The position numbers were made by a program, and so were the translations under genes. DNA of 64,000 nt from Lotus japonicus (taxonomy: Eukaryota; Streptophyta; Magnoliopsida; Fabales; Fabaceae), in contig NC_080046.1 of NCBI RefSeq assembly GCF_012489685.1, forward strand, positions 45,347,176-45,411,175, read 5' to 3'. The notes under the pieces are model-generated. The model made no database searches and was not told the DNA's origin. It saw nothing but the letters and a program-made list of their open reading frames with translations. Below, piece by piece: positions 1 through 11,100 of the stretch (position 1 is the first letter of the stretch; each line of letters begins with the position of its first letter).

Positions 1-1018
1 CTATAACTTCTGATCTTTCTAATTGCATATTTGGATTTTGGGAAATCATTTTGGGTTTTGGTAATTTTTCATCAAAGTGTCATTTTGATAACTTTTGATG
101 GTGTCGTTGTTGGAAGGATTTGAAAATTTGTGATTATGGGTTTTGAAGGGGCTTTGGTTATGGGGTAGGAGAGAAAGATGGTGAAGAAAATATGGGGGTG
201 ACGGTGGGGGAGGAGGATGGCGAAGGTGGGGGTGTGGGAAGCTGGGTAGGAAAGGGCGCTGGGGAAGGAGTATTGGAAGGTGGGGGAGAAGAGGAAGTGC
301 GAGGTGTCTGCTTAGATAGATTAAAAACATTAAAATGAGCCACAAGACATGCTAATGTGGCCTTTCGTCTCTTTTGGATGGAAAAGTTGAAAGTAAGGGC
401 GAAACACAAAAGTTGTAATTTTGGAACGATTAAAAACGAAAAAAAAAATTCCCAAGGACTAAATCAAAAATGAGGTATTGGATGAAAAATTATAATTAAG
501 CCTTGGGGTGAGCAAGGAAACCATACCAACCCGGGTCCGATCAATCTGATGCCTTTTTTGTCTCACATGGGTTTCCACGGGATATCGCATTCGGCGATTA
601 AAAACCGTGAGTTGGATTCAAATTATATCGGGATGGTGCAAGTTTGATAAAACTATTTTGTCGAGACTTGCACCCTACTGTGAAAGTAAAAATGAAAATG
701 ATGTGAAAGACAATATGATCCTTATGTACTTAGTTGTTCAGTCATTCATGTGATTCAAGACAGTCTATGTCAGGCTAGCTGTCTTGCACACACTCATACT
801 CATTGACCCAACCCATAAAAAAAGCTCTCTCATCAACTCTAGAAGCTTCATTGCTTCAACCTCTCCCTCCTTGTCCCTTTGACATTTCACTAATGAGAAG
901 ACAACTTCTTTTCGGATGAAATTAGGCCAATATTTTACACAACAGTTTGTTGTGGATTGGACTTCTATTGTCCAAATTTGACCGTAACGGACACTCCAAT
1001 ATGACCACCAATCTAAAA
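1..1018. other. Intergenic, no gene seen
   Basis: Both strands have only short low-complexity reading frames. The G-rich stretch at about 170-300 gives proline/serine-rich translations on the minus strand, which look like a composition artefact. No domain, splice pattern or terminal repeat was recognised here. Confidence 0.6.
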
Positions 1019-2401
1019 GGGTGTTCAATTTCCCACCCAAGCGACCAATTTTCAACACCCTTTAATGTAGTTTCCTAAAATGTCCTTTACATCCTTTACA
1101 TTTTTGCTTTTTTGGTTTTTGAAAAGAGCACCGCTATTTAGCTTGAAATATTTTTCATAAAAATTTCATGGACCCAATAGCAAATCAGTTAGCAAGTTAA
1201 GTGGGGACCATAATCATTCATGGGAGGGGTGATAATGTATTAATTTGTACCCACGTTTAGATTCGTTGGAATCGTACAGGATACTTTCGGGCTAAGAAAC
1301 ATTTCTGTTTTGAAAATACATATTGGTCCCGATGTTTTATTTTTTAATATACTGAGTTTTAGAAAACCCGACAGTACATTTTATTTATTTTAGGATTTAA
1401 AATCCAGAACTATATTTTTTAATTTATCAGGATGTAAAACACGAAGAATTTTTTTTTACCTGAAATATGTTATTGTTTGTTTATGAAGAAAAAAATTGAT
1501 AACTGATCTGAGACTAAGACGATGTTTGTGTCAAGTAGGTTTGTTGAACTAAAACGATTTTTAAACACACACAGAAAATGAAGTAAGTAAGTACAATCAT
1601 ATTAGTGAGACCACATTATCTGTTTTCTCAAAGCGTAGTTTTGAAAAGGAAAAGGAGAACTGGCCTCAATCAACAATATTAAAACTTCAACCCTAATTCC
1701 AATTTGGGTGGGCCAAGTAATGTGAGAAAACACATAACCCAGGTTCATAGAAAACTACTTGACAATTTTAAAACAATTGGAGTGGTGATTTTGGTCATAT
1801 GTCAGGTTTATAGAAAACTACTTGACACAAACACCCGTCCTTAGTCCCACAATGGCGATTATCAATTTTTTTCGTAAACAAACAATAAACCATTCCATAG
1901 AATATTAAAAAGACATACATACTCTTCTGGGTTTTGAATCCCGGTAAATTTAAAGAATATTGTTTTGAATTTTAAATCCTAGAACGTAAAAAATGCACTA
2001 CCGAGTTTTTTAAAACTCGGTATCAGTGTTATCAAATATCCATCATGGCAGTTTCTTATGTGATTTTTTGGCTTTCTGCCATGGCCCATATCCTACCATA
2101 TGATTGTCATTTCCGCCATACTCCGACATTATTTATTATGTATGGTGGAATTTTGACTTTCGGTCATGACCCATCATCTGTAATTAACAACATTGCTTGT
2201 TATATTAAAAAATAAAACACCGGGTTTTCAAAACTTGGCTGTTTAAAAACACAAACACACAGTCGGGTTTTAGATCTTAGTATGCTAACAATATACTATC
2301 GGGTTTTCAAAAACCAAAAAGCAAAAATGTAAAGGGTATTTTTGGAAATTATTACCATTAAAGGGGATATTGGTTAATTGGAGGTGGGAAATTGAAACCC
2401 C
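1019..2401. mobile_element. Foldback element with long inverted arms (Mutator-like or MITE)
   Basis: The left end (GGGTGTTCAATTTCCCACC at 1019) matches the reverse complement of the right end (GGTGGGAAATTGAAACCCC ending at 2401). Pairing continues inward: the segment reading CCTTTACATTTTTGCTTTTT near 1090-1120 pairs with 2310-2335, and about 1480-1545 pairs with 1800-1890. Most of the unit is therefore one imperfect palindrome around a loop near 1560-1750. The flanks AATCTAAAA (1010-1018) and AATCAAAAT (2402-2410) could be a decayed 9-base target duplication. No transposase is seen, so it is non-autonomous. Confidence 0.6.
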
Positions 2402-2894
2402 AATCAAAATATTGTACAAGAACACAAAAGAGTTGATAATGAACTACCATATGAATTAAAGTTTTCATACACATTGGAGGCCAGCCATTAATCATGTATC
2501 AAGACTTTTAAAAGGAGTAGGAAATTAACACATGTATATCCAATGTAGATAGCTGCTGAAAGCTCCTTTAATTTTGATACGAAGAAATAAGGCATACACA
2601 GTTAAAGCTTCCGAGTATTGTGCTTGTATCCTTTACAAGACACGACAGAACCAAAGGAAGCCTTTAATTTAAAGATGAAGTTTGATATACACTATGGAGG
2701 AATGCTACGGTTTCTGTTGGCTGGCCCGCTTATCGATCATTTCTCATGTATAACTTTTACATGTATGAAAGTGCCATATCTTTAATTGGTGTTGAAGTTT
2801 CAAAAACTGTAAAACTAATGGTCCTGATATTTTAGAACCAATTGTCCAATTTTATTATAATTATAATTAAAGTTAGGGCCCCTTAAAGTTATAG

Positions 2895-3031
2895 TATTTT
2901 TGAAAGTTGTGTATGTAATATATTTTAGGGTAAAGGTGATAATTTATTTTCTAGCTTCCTGCTTCTAATCTGATATATTGTTTCAGAGATGAATCAATCT
3001 AAAATATATTAGATACACAACTTTCAAAATT
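2895..3031. repeat. Short inverted repeat
   Basis: A left arm of about 33 bases (TTTTTGAAAGTTGTGTATGT and onward, to 2927) pairs with 3000-3031 (ACACAACTTTCAAAA at its outer end), with a loop of about 70 bases. It could be a small MITE or a foldback relic. No target duplication is clear. Confidence 0.5.
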
Positions 3032-3225
3032 CAAAAAAGCAAATCTACTCAATATAGCAAATTCATTCACAAATCCTCTCAATTAAGTAAATCATCTCAA
3101 TAAAAAAAAAGTAATTTACAAATCAAATCAAATTAAGTAAATCCTGTCATTTATGTATTATTTAATTCATGCACTAATATCTTATGTATCAGGTGTACGT
3201 TGCATAAATCATGAGTCTCATCAAG

Positions 3226-3650
3226 GCTTATGTGGTGACCAACATATGGCCGAAGATCCATATGTTGCCCAATAGTGCAACAATTACAAGTCCATGATGT
3301 ACTCTATCCATGAAGTTGAGGTCGACCCTCGTATGCTCTCTGAAATTAAATTAAATGTAGATTTGCATCACCGGTAAATTTCGTTAGAGATTAATAATTC
3401 AACTAATACTAATTTATAATTGACACGTACCTTCCTAGCTACATGGTTGGGATCCGAAGGGCTGCCATATATGGTGAGGTTGAAACGCAATATGCATAGA
3501 CTGACTACCACCGGAAGTTCTGATACTGCTTTTAATAAAGCACTATCATCATTCTGCGGGAATGTAATCAAGTGTCTTTGCGCAAGCCGCTGTACGAAAG
3601 GTGCATACTCTTCATCTTCAGCCATTAAAAACTGTCTTGGGTGAGACGCA
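3226..3650 (-). pseudogene. Papain-like cysteine protease fragment, copy A
   Basis: The minus-strand frame at 3368-3625 reads QNDDSALLKAVSELPVVVSL, which resembles the segment after the catalytic Cys half of C1A papain-type proteases (family pattern NDExALLKAVAxQPVSV). The part at 3226-3330 is nearly identical to DNA at 4500-4590, which suggests a local duplication. No intact catalytic Cys or His segment, signal peptide or propeptide is present. I infer a decayed fragment; the family call rests on short motifs only. Confidence 0.4.
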
Positions 3651-4252
3651 TGTATATATAAAAATACTCTATTCGAAAAAAATTTCAGGTGAATATGTCA
3701 TTTCATTACTAATACTTTCATCAAAATGAGGTTCTCTATGAAGAGTTTTTGCCATTTGAGACAAGAGAATGGTCAATCAAATGTGAAATAATCCTTCTGG
3801 GAGGATTTCTGAAACAACATGGGGATGCTAGTGTCAAAGTAGAGGATGCCATTAATCAGGAAAAAAAGGGATAAAAATGAAAAACTTTGTTTGCTAAGAT
3901 GGAGTTGTTACGTATAAATTAGGATTATAAAGGTTTATCAACATGGGTGAGTGAGGTTCAGTTTGACAGCCTAGTACTAGTAGCAAAGTTTTAAGCTTGG
4001 TACATGTTATCACAAGCATGTTGTACCAAAAAAACATAATAATAAATATTCTTTGGGCTTCAATTTTCTTTTCTGGAGCCTTACGAAACTTTTTTTTTCT
4101 AGGGTCTTAGGCAGTCGCCGTTTTTGTCTAAATGGCTACACGACCCTGTGTGTAAATGTTCATGAATCCATTGATTGGAAACTTTTAATTAGTAATAATT
4201 AAGAAAATAATTACCCGTCACCATGGAAGTGAGAAGCATACATTGTAAACTT

Positions 4253-4640
4253 TTAATTAGTAATAATTAATAAAATAATTATCTTATGCTGGTAAAACTG
4301 GTTATGCATACCAGTGTTTGGATAGTCATTTTCTACGCTCATACCTTTCTTTATCAAGTACTGGAACACATAGAAGATTTGTTTGCCATAAAGTAAACCC
4401 TTAAAGTCTTGACCCTTAAAATGTAAACAATTGACCCTAAGTTGTTCTGAGTATTTTTGTAACTTGTTGGTCCCTTCAATAGTCAGGTCCATAATTATTG
4501 CGTAGGATCCATGTGTTGCCCAGTAGTGCAACAATTAAAAGTCCATGATGTACTTGATCCTTTGAGTCAGTTGGACGTCAACCCTCGTATGCTCTCTAAA
4601 ATTAAATCAAATGTGGAATTGCATCACTAGTAAATTTCGT
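4253..4640 (-). pseudogene. Papain-like cysteine protease fragment, catalytic-Cys half, decayed
   Basis: Read on the minus strand, the frame from 4534 gives in order LHYWATHG, TIEGTNKL, SEQLRVNC and KKGMSVENDYPNTG. In C1A proteases the order is CGSCWAF, AIEGIN, LSEQxLVDC and GIxxExDYPYTG, so the arrangement fits. The Cys of the CWAF motif is replaced (LHYWA), so a protein would not be a normal peptidase. The later NDDSALLKAV part lies further along the minus strand at 3368-3625, consistent with one broken gene running 4640 to 3370. Confidence 0.5.
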
Positions 4641-4679
4641 TAGAGATTAGTAATTCAACTAATATTAATTTACAACCAG

Positions 4680-4872
4680 CTACTAGTTGGGATATGAAGG
4701 GCTGCCATATATGGTGAGGTTGAAATGCGATATGCATAGACAGACTATCACCGGACATTCTGATACCGTTTTTATTAAAGCACTATCATCATTCTGCAGG
4801 AATGTAGTCAAGTGTTCTTCCGCAAGTCACTGTACGAAAGGTTCATACTCTTCATCTTCAGTCATTCATGTC
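4680..4872 (-). pseudogene. Papain-like cysteine protease fragment, copy B
   Basis: This is a second copy of the 3430-3630 sequence (GGGCTGCCATATATGGTGAG is shared). The minus-strand translation matches copy A (NDDSAL, FNLTIYGSPS) but has an in-frame stop close to its start. It lies upstream, in minus orientation, of the catalytic-half fragment, so it belongs to a different tandem copy. It is a pseudogene fragment. Confidence 0.45.
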
Positions 4873-6421
4873 AATGTAAAAATTTATTGAGAATTGATGA
4901 CCCGTAGACCCTATATTATAAGCTAGGTGCCAACAACACACCCACAAAACACACATTTCTAAACCAAACTTATGTTGGTGCCTCTAGCTCTACCACAACT
5001 TCTAGTCTTATGACCCGAAATGCTCTCACTTTTGAAATGGTACAACATATGATAATCTCTGCATTTTCCACCTTTAGACTTTTAGGTAATTCTGATTGCT
5101 TATCTAAACCTTGGTACATTGATTCGGGGGCTTCAATTCACATGACCAACAATATTTCCACTCTGACCAATGTTAGACAACATGTTGGTCATCAGAAAAT
5201 ACACACAACCGATGGAAATTCATTGCCTATTGTGACTTTTGGTGATATGCCTAAATTTTTTACCAACATTTTTTTCTCTTTAGGCCTCTCCACTAATCTT
5301 ATTTCTGTTAGTCAATTGGTTGATCATAATTGTAATGTCAATTTTTCTGATGATGATTGTGTTGTACTAGATCAAGTGTCCAGGATGATAATCGTGAAGG
5401 GGCCTAAAGTGGGACGACTCTTTCCTCTACACATTTCTCCTTCCACTAGTAGCCTTTCTTTTCTTTTGGTTTCCTAAAGTGTGGCATAATCGTCTAGGCC
5501 ACCCAAACTCACAGGTACTTAGCACTAAAATATGGTTTGTTGGGTAATAAAGATTCTAATTCTCTTGTTGTTATGAGTAGTACCAATCAAATCTTTTATG
5601 CCCTCCACAACTGTATAGTCTCATACCTATACAGTCTCGGAATACCTCTTGTTTGGGTGCGAGATCGGTTCATTCATTTGACCCTCCGTCTAGAAGCCTG
5701 TCAAGAGCCGCTCCTTGTCCGTGCCTTACTGCACCGATGATTACTACCTGCCCTCGTCGGCCCCAGGTGTCACAGTATGAGTTGAAACAAGCACCTTGAG
5801 CTTGGTTCGAGAAGTTTCGCAATATACTTCTTAACTTTTCTTTTCTGCAAAGTCAATATGATCATTATCTTTTCTTTTACAAGTCTTCCAGCGGAATAGT
5901 GATCATTTTGGTTTATGTAGATGATGTAGTTATTACCGGTCATAAAACCTTTCACACGAAAGATCTTAGACAACTAACATACTTATTGGGATTGGAGATT
6001 CATTATCGGTCTAATGGGATATTCATTGGCTGGTTTGAAGGGCAGCACTTTAGTGGACACTCCTATGGAAGTAAATGTAAAGTTTCGGAAAGATGAGGGA
6101 GACTTGCTGGATGATCCTACTATATATAGAAGATTAGCGGGAAGCCTTATCTACTTGACAACTAGACCAGATATCGCATATGCAGTTCATCAAGTTAGCC
6201 AATTTATGTCATCTCCTAAGCATTTGCATCTAGCTGTTGTTTGTCGCATTATCCGTTACCTACTTGGCTCCCCTACTCGTGGGGTATTTTTCCTCGCTGA
6301 CTCATTTCTATAGTTGACATCATACTGCAATGCTGACTGGGCTGGTTGTCCTGATACTCTTCAGTCAAATACAAGAGGATGTATGTTTCTAGATGATGCA
6401 TTGATTTCTTGGAAATGTAAG

Positions 6422-6641
6422 TGGACCGTCTCACGACTTGGGCTGGGCAGACGTGGTACTTTGACCCTACCGATCATGCTACTTCAAGAAGCCCATCCAT
6501 CCACAGGCACTCTAGAGTCAACATAGACATGATACCTTTACCAGTCAGACAAGTTACTCCAGAGACCTATGCTTCCGTAATTACTCCACCTCCCGAGACC
6601 TATCCTTCCGTAATTACTCCAGCTGGCCAATCAGACTATAA
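6422..6641. other. 220-base insertion inside the copia RNase H frame
   Basis: The copia frame reads SWKCK before 6421 and KKQDRVST after 6642, which would be continuous without this piece. The insert is flanked by TAAG on both sides. It contains a 33-base tandem duplication (6562-6594 and 6595-6627, both starting GAGACCTAT). It has no coding match and looks like filler DNA from break repair or a small unknown insertion. Confidence 0.5.
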
Positions 6642-7200
6642 GAAACAAGATCGTGTTTCAACATCCTCTAGTGAAGCTGAATACCGCGCCATGTCTTCAA
6701 CTTGTTCATATATTTTTTTGGCTTCTAAGTCTTCTAGTCGAGTTTGCTATTCCCAGACTAAATCTACACCTCTACATGCTGATAATAAAAGTGCTATTCA
6801 AATTGCAACCAATCTTGTGTTTCATGAACGCACCAAACATATTGAAGTTGACTGCCATTATATCCGGAAAGCATTGGACAACCAAGTTATTTCTCTACCA
6901 TATATATCCACAGATCTTCAAGTGACTAATGTGGTTACTAAAGCTATGACGAGATAACGACATCATTTCTTGTGGGCAAATTGCTACTGGTTGACTTACC
7001 AGCATCACCAGCATCAATTTGAGGGGGATGTTAATGTCAGCAGGACATTAACTATTGATTATTAGGTTGGTCTACTGCAAATAGTATTAGGCCTAATTGT
7101 AATTGTTATGTTTTTATTATGTTTTATCTATAATATTTTCTAGTATAATTAGTTTGTAACTACGGTCTCTCTTATAACTGTACTGTCTATTTAAGAAAGT

Positions 7201-7327
7201 AAGGTCCCCGTATGATAGCTCAAGTGGTATGAGCCGAAGGATATATGAGTTGGGTATGGGAGGTCCAGGGATCGAATCCTGACGGATGCAATTTATCTTT
7301 CCGATGTAAAATAAAAAATAAAAAAAA
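7201..7327 (+). mobile_element. tRNA-derived SINE
   Basis: The unit starts GGTCCCCGTATGA, followed by a polymerase III A box (TAGCTCAAGTGGTA) and a B box (GGATCGAATCC, close to the consensus GGTTCGANNCC). It ends in an A-rich tail (AAATAAAAAATAAAAAAAA). This layout is that of tRNA-derived SINEs common in legumes. It sits inside the 3' LTR of the decayed copia element, so it inserted later. Target duplications are not clear. Confidence 0.7.
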
Positions 7328-7406
7328 GAGCCATACAATTTTCTAGAACATATTTCTTATGATCTGTAATCTGTTGATCTTTGTCATACATGAGTTCTTT
7401 GTCTTC

Positions 7407-7409
<3 letters not shown>

Positions 7410-7462
<53 letters not shown>
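7410..7462. repeat. (TA)n microsatellite
   Basis: An uninterrupted dinucleotide run of about 26 TA units. Confidence 0.95.
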
Positions 7463-7463
<1 letters not shown>

Positions 7464-8008
7464 CATGCACATTCATAGAAGTCAATACCATTGGAAGGAG
7501 AATAGAATTTTAATTAGATCCATCACATCAGATCTACATCTCACAATAATTTGAAATAGAAGTTATTATCTATATTATTTCAATTAACATGACTATGTAG
7601 TGAGTTTCAAGTTCTATTCTCATCCAATCTGAAGAAGATAACAAAAACGACTAGTGAGTAGTGACAACACATATTTCATCTATGTCATTATATATATTTT
7701 ATATAGTCAAAAAACAATCTATAAAATGATGAAAATAAAAACATTATACAATTTATCTTAATTCTGGAGAGCACCACGTAACATTAAAAAAATCTAAAAA
7801 ATTCCATTCTTGAAGAGCACCATCCTAATTTCACATGCCGGTGACAATTCTTTAAATCACAAATAAGACTCCCGGACAAGTGGCAAATTTATTTATGGAC
7901 TGTGACAGTGGAAAAGGTAACAGGCCGTGAGAAGAGCATGGCCCAGTGAGTGGTGGTGATATACTAATACTCAATCACAGTCCACAAGCGAAAGAAAAAA
8001 CCGCTGTG

Positions 8009-8016
8009 TATAAAAG
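8009..8016 (+). promoter_or_regulatory. TATA box of the GIP1-like gene
   Basis: TATAAAAG lies 149 bases before the start codon at 8165. A GA-rich tract (GAGAGAGAGAGATTG at about 8045) and the rest of the leader follow, so transcription probably starts near 8040. The position is inferred from the motif only. Confidence 0.6.
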
Positions 8017-8164
8017 CCGAAGCGCACCCAAAAGCGATTCGATAGAGAGAGAGAGATTGTAGAGAGAGAGTGGAATTGGGTTCTGTTTGGTTGATCGGAA
8101 AATCACATAGAAACTGCGAGAAAAAGTTCCTTCGTGCGGCGGAGACAACGACGACGACGGTGGA

Positions 8165-11100
8165 ATGGGGAGTGAGAGCAAGAACAGGAATGACGGCGGA
8201 GAGGTGGCGGCGGCGGCGGCGAGAGGTATTCCGCCGACGGCGAAGAAGGTGGTGCAGACGGTGAAGGAGATCGTTAACTGTACGGAGCAGGAGATCTACG
8301 CTGTGCTCAAGGAATGTGATATGGACCCTAACCGCGCCGTCGAGAGGCTTCTTGCTCAAGGTTTTTGTTATCCTCTCTCACCGCTGTGTGTGTGTTTTCC
8401 GTTTTTGCAATGGAGCATCGTTTTTTGTTTTGTTTTGTGTTTGGTTGCAGGGAAAATCGGTGAAGATGATGAAAGTGTTGTTGACTTTGAATTTGATTAT
8501 TTTATATATTCTTCATGTTTGGTGAACTTTCATGAAGTGGTTTCTGATATACTTGCATTTGCTTTATGTATCTATGAATCGTTTTGATGATTTCATTATA
8601 TGATTGTGGTTGTTGAATGTTGAATGTGCAATTGTTTTTGATTGTAGATACATTTCATGAGGTGAGGAGCAAGCGTGAAAGAAGAAAAGAGGTATTCCTT
8701 TATGTCATTGTTGTACTTGTTTATTAATGCTGAAGATATGGTTGAACCTATGTTATGAGATGGATAAGGCATTTGCTTTTTAGCTTCAGATGAAGGAGGC
8801 TTCGGATTCGAGGACAACAAGGGGCAATAGCTTGGGGTTTAGTCGCGGAGGCAAATTTGCGGTTGGCAGTGATCGTAGGGTTTTGCAGAGTGGATTACCC
8901 CATGCGACTTATAATGGTATCTTCTTTGATTGCGGCATGCAGATAGTATATTGACGTGGGTTTTTACTATTGCATTGCCTTACCCTGTTGAATATGTGTA
9001 ACTTATGTCAGAACATGGTAAAGCCGTTGGTAAAGGAGAGGTTGGATCAGGCTGTGCTCCCGTTACATCTTTTGCTGCAACACGTGTTGTGGGGAAAAGT
9101 TCAAAAAAGTGAGTCTTACATGCAATCTGGTGGCTTATGTAAATTCAAAATGTACTCTTGATGGTGTGCGGCTAGATGTCAGTTTATGACATGAGATAAT
9201 TAGTCCATGTCGCATTTTCTTTATGTATAGTTGAGAATGTTTTAACAGTGGTTTTGTTGATTTTAATGTATGGTTGATCATTCTGTTGGTTTGTTGCTTA
9301 TACTTTATGATTGATCATTCTGTCGGTTTCTTCTTTCTTGTATTAGCTGAGAATGTTTCAACCGTCGTGTTGTTGATTTTAATTTATGGTTGATCATTCT
9401 GTCGGTGTCTTCTTTGTCGGCTTGTGTAAAAGATTGTTGTTGCCCAACAGTCCATTATTATATTTATTGTTGGCGTTCAATGCACCCTCCCGAATTATCC
9501 GGGAACTTTATTGGTTGATGATTGGAGTCAATTGAAGCCCTAATTAATGAATGTTTTGGCATCTTTCCTAATTTATGGTTGGTCATCCTGTCGGTTTCTT
9601 CTTTGTTGGCTTATGTAAATGATTGTCGCTGCCCGGAAGTCCACTATTATTTTTATTGTTGGCGATCAGCGCACCCTCACGAATTTTCGGTGAACTTTAT
9701 TGGTTGGTGATTGGAGTCAATTGAAGCCCTAATTAATGTATGTTTTAGCATCCTTCCTAATTTAGAAACTCTCCTTGTGGGCACTGTCTTTTGCCCTAGC
9801 TGTTCTTTTTTGGAAATGCTTGAGATTATGGGTTATGTCATCCACTGCTGCTATCTTTGTTTCATGTTTGACTTGACATACAGGTTGTGGGACTTATTTC
9901 TCACTGATATGGATGTGAGTGACACCAAACTTTTTCCTTTGTGCATTCATGTATGCATCAGTTGTATTTAGATAACTTAAACAATCAGTGAGTAGTATAC
10001 TGCTATTTCTGGAGTATAGTTGAGTTCTTGCTTTTGCCAAATTGCCGAGATGTAATGTGATAATATTCTTTTTATCTGCCTGTCTTATAATGACGTATTG
10101 ATATCAATTGCACTAGGATGTTGTGATATGTGGATATTTTTGTAAATAAAAATCCTAAGTATTCACCTTTTTAATTTTAAATTTTGATGCAGTGACTCTT
10201 CTAGTACTGATAATGGGAGACAGTCATTAAGGACAGGTGACTCTGTGCCAGATCTTGCCCAAATCTCTCCAGGATCTCAACCCTTGTTGATAGGAGTGAA
10301 CAAAGGACATCTTTCAATGGCAGACGTTGTCAGAATGGGTAGAACATGTCAAGATTCTGTTTCACATAACCATGATAATACCTTAGGGGTTTCTGCATCT
10401 GGAAATTCAGAGTCAAGCTTAAGTCTGCACCATCAGAATAATTCTGAGCAACAAGTTCTTCATGGTGAATGGCCTCTAATTGAACAACCAACTGGGGGAA
10501 CTTCGCAAGCACTACACATATCTTCTACATCAAATGCTAATGGGCCATTTGTGCATCCTAACTTGTATACTCAAGATAGTTTACGCAGGAACTGTGAAAT
10601 AGATGGAGCTCAAGTTTCATTGCGGGATGTAGCTAGTGATAATGTGAATTCTGAAAAAATTGAATCTGCTTTTATATCTAGCAAACAAACTATTACGAGC
10701 AGCAACACTGGACTAGGATCGCGTACCAACTCTAATTTAAAGAATACTTGTACCTCTGATTTTCATAGATCTCATGAGCATCATGAAGGTAACTATTGTA
10801 ACTCTGGTTTTAGATTTACCTCCTTCAATATTGTTGATAAAACTAATAGTGATTGTTACATTGCATGAAGGCTTACTTTTAGTGCAGGCCAACTTGTCTA
10901 TTTTGCTAGTAGGCACGAACCATATTGCAACATTTCATGATGTCTTCTTTATTGGGAATGATCATTTAATTGGTACTGAGTATGAATGACTACGATGATT
11001 TACAAAGCCATGATCCTTCTTGGAATTCATGCATACAAGGACAGTTATAGCTAAATATTTGTGCTTATGTACTATCAAACCAAGTGAAAGGTTCTTATGA

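Larger units (their letters stand above)
5010..7350 (+). mobile_element. Degenerate Ty1/copia retrotransposon, 3' LTR retained
   Basis: Plus-strand pieces follow copia order. A protease-like WYIDSGASIHMT lies at about 5113. The pre-integrase VWHNRLGHPNSQVL at about 5478 is in another frame. The integrase core is missing. A reverse transcriptase end, AWFEKF then ILVYVDDVVITG, lies at 5790-5945. TRPDIAYAVHQVSQFMSSPK is at about 6160, and the RNase H parts ADWAGCPDT (6330) and SSSEAEYRAM (6668) precede ADNKSAIQIA and HERTKHIEVDCHYIR. Stops and frameshifts occur throughout. The polypurine tract GAGGGGGA (7021-7028) precedes an LTR start TGTTAATGTCAGC at 7029. The 3' LTR is split by a SINE. No 5' LTR or primer site was found, so the element is 5'-truncated and dead. 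Confidence 0.85.

Noticed and set aside
46..409. Two overlapping minus-strand proline/serine-rich frames
   Set aside because: Low-complexity translation of a G-rich tract; no start context, domain or partner exon.
4900..5010. Possible 5' LTR or primer site of the copia element
   Set aside because: No TGGTATCAGAGC-like site and no match to the 7029 LTR start were found.
8070..8264. Arg-rich frame starting at an ATG before the GIP1-like start
   Set aside because: Another frame of the same exon; only the 8165 frame gives the GIP1 domain and joins in phase to nine further exons.
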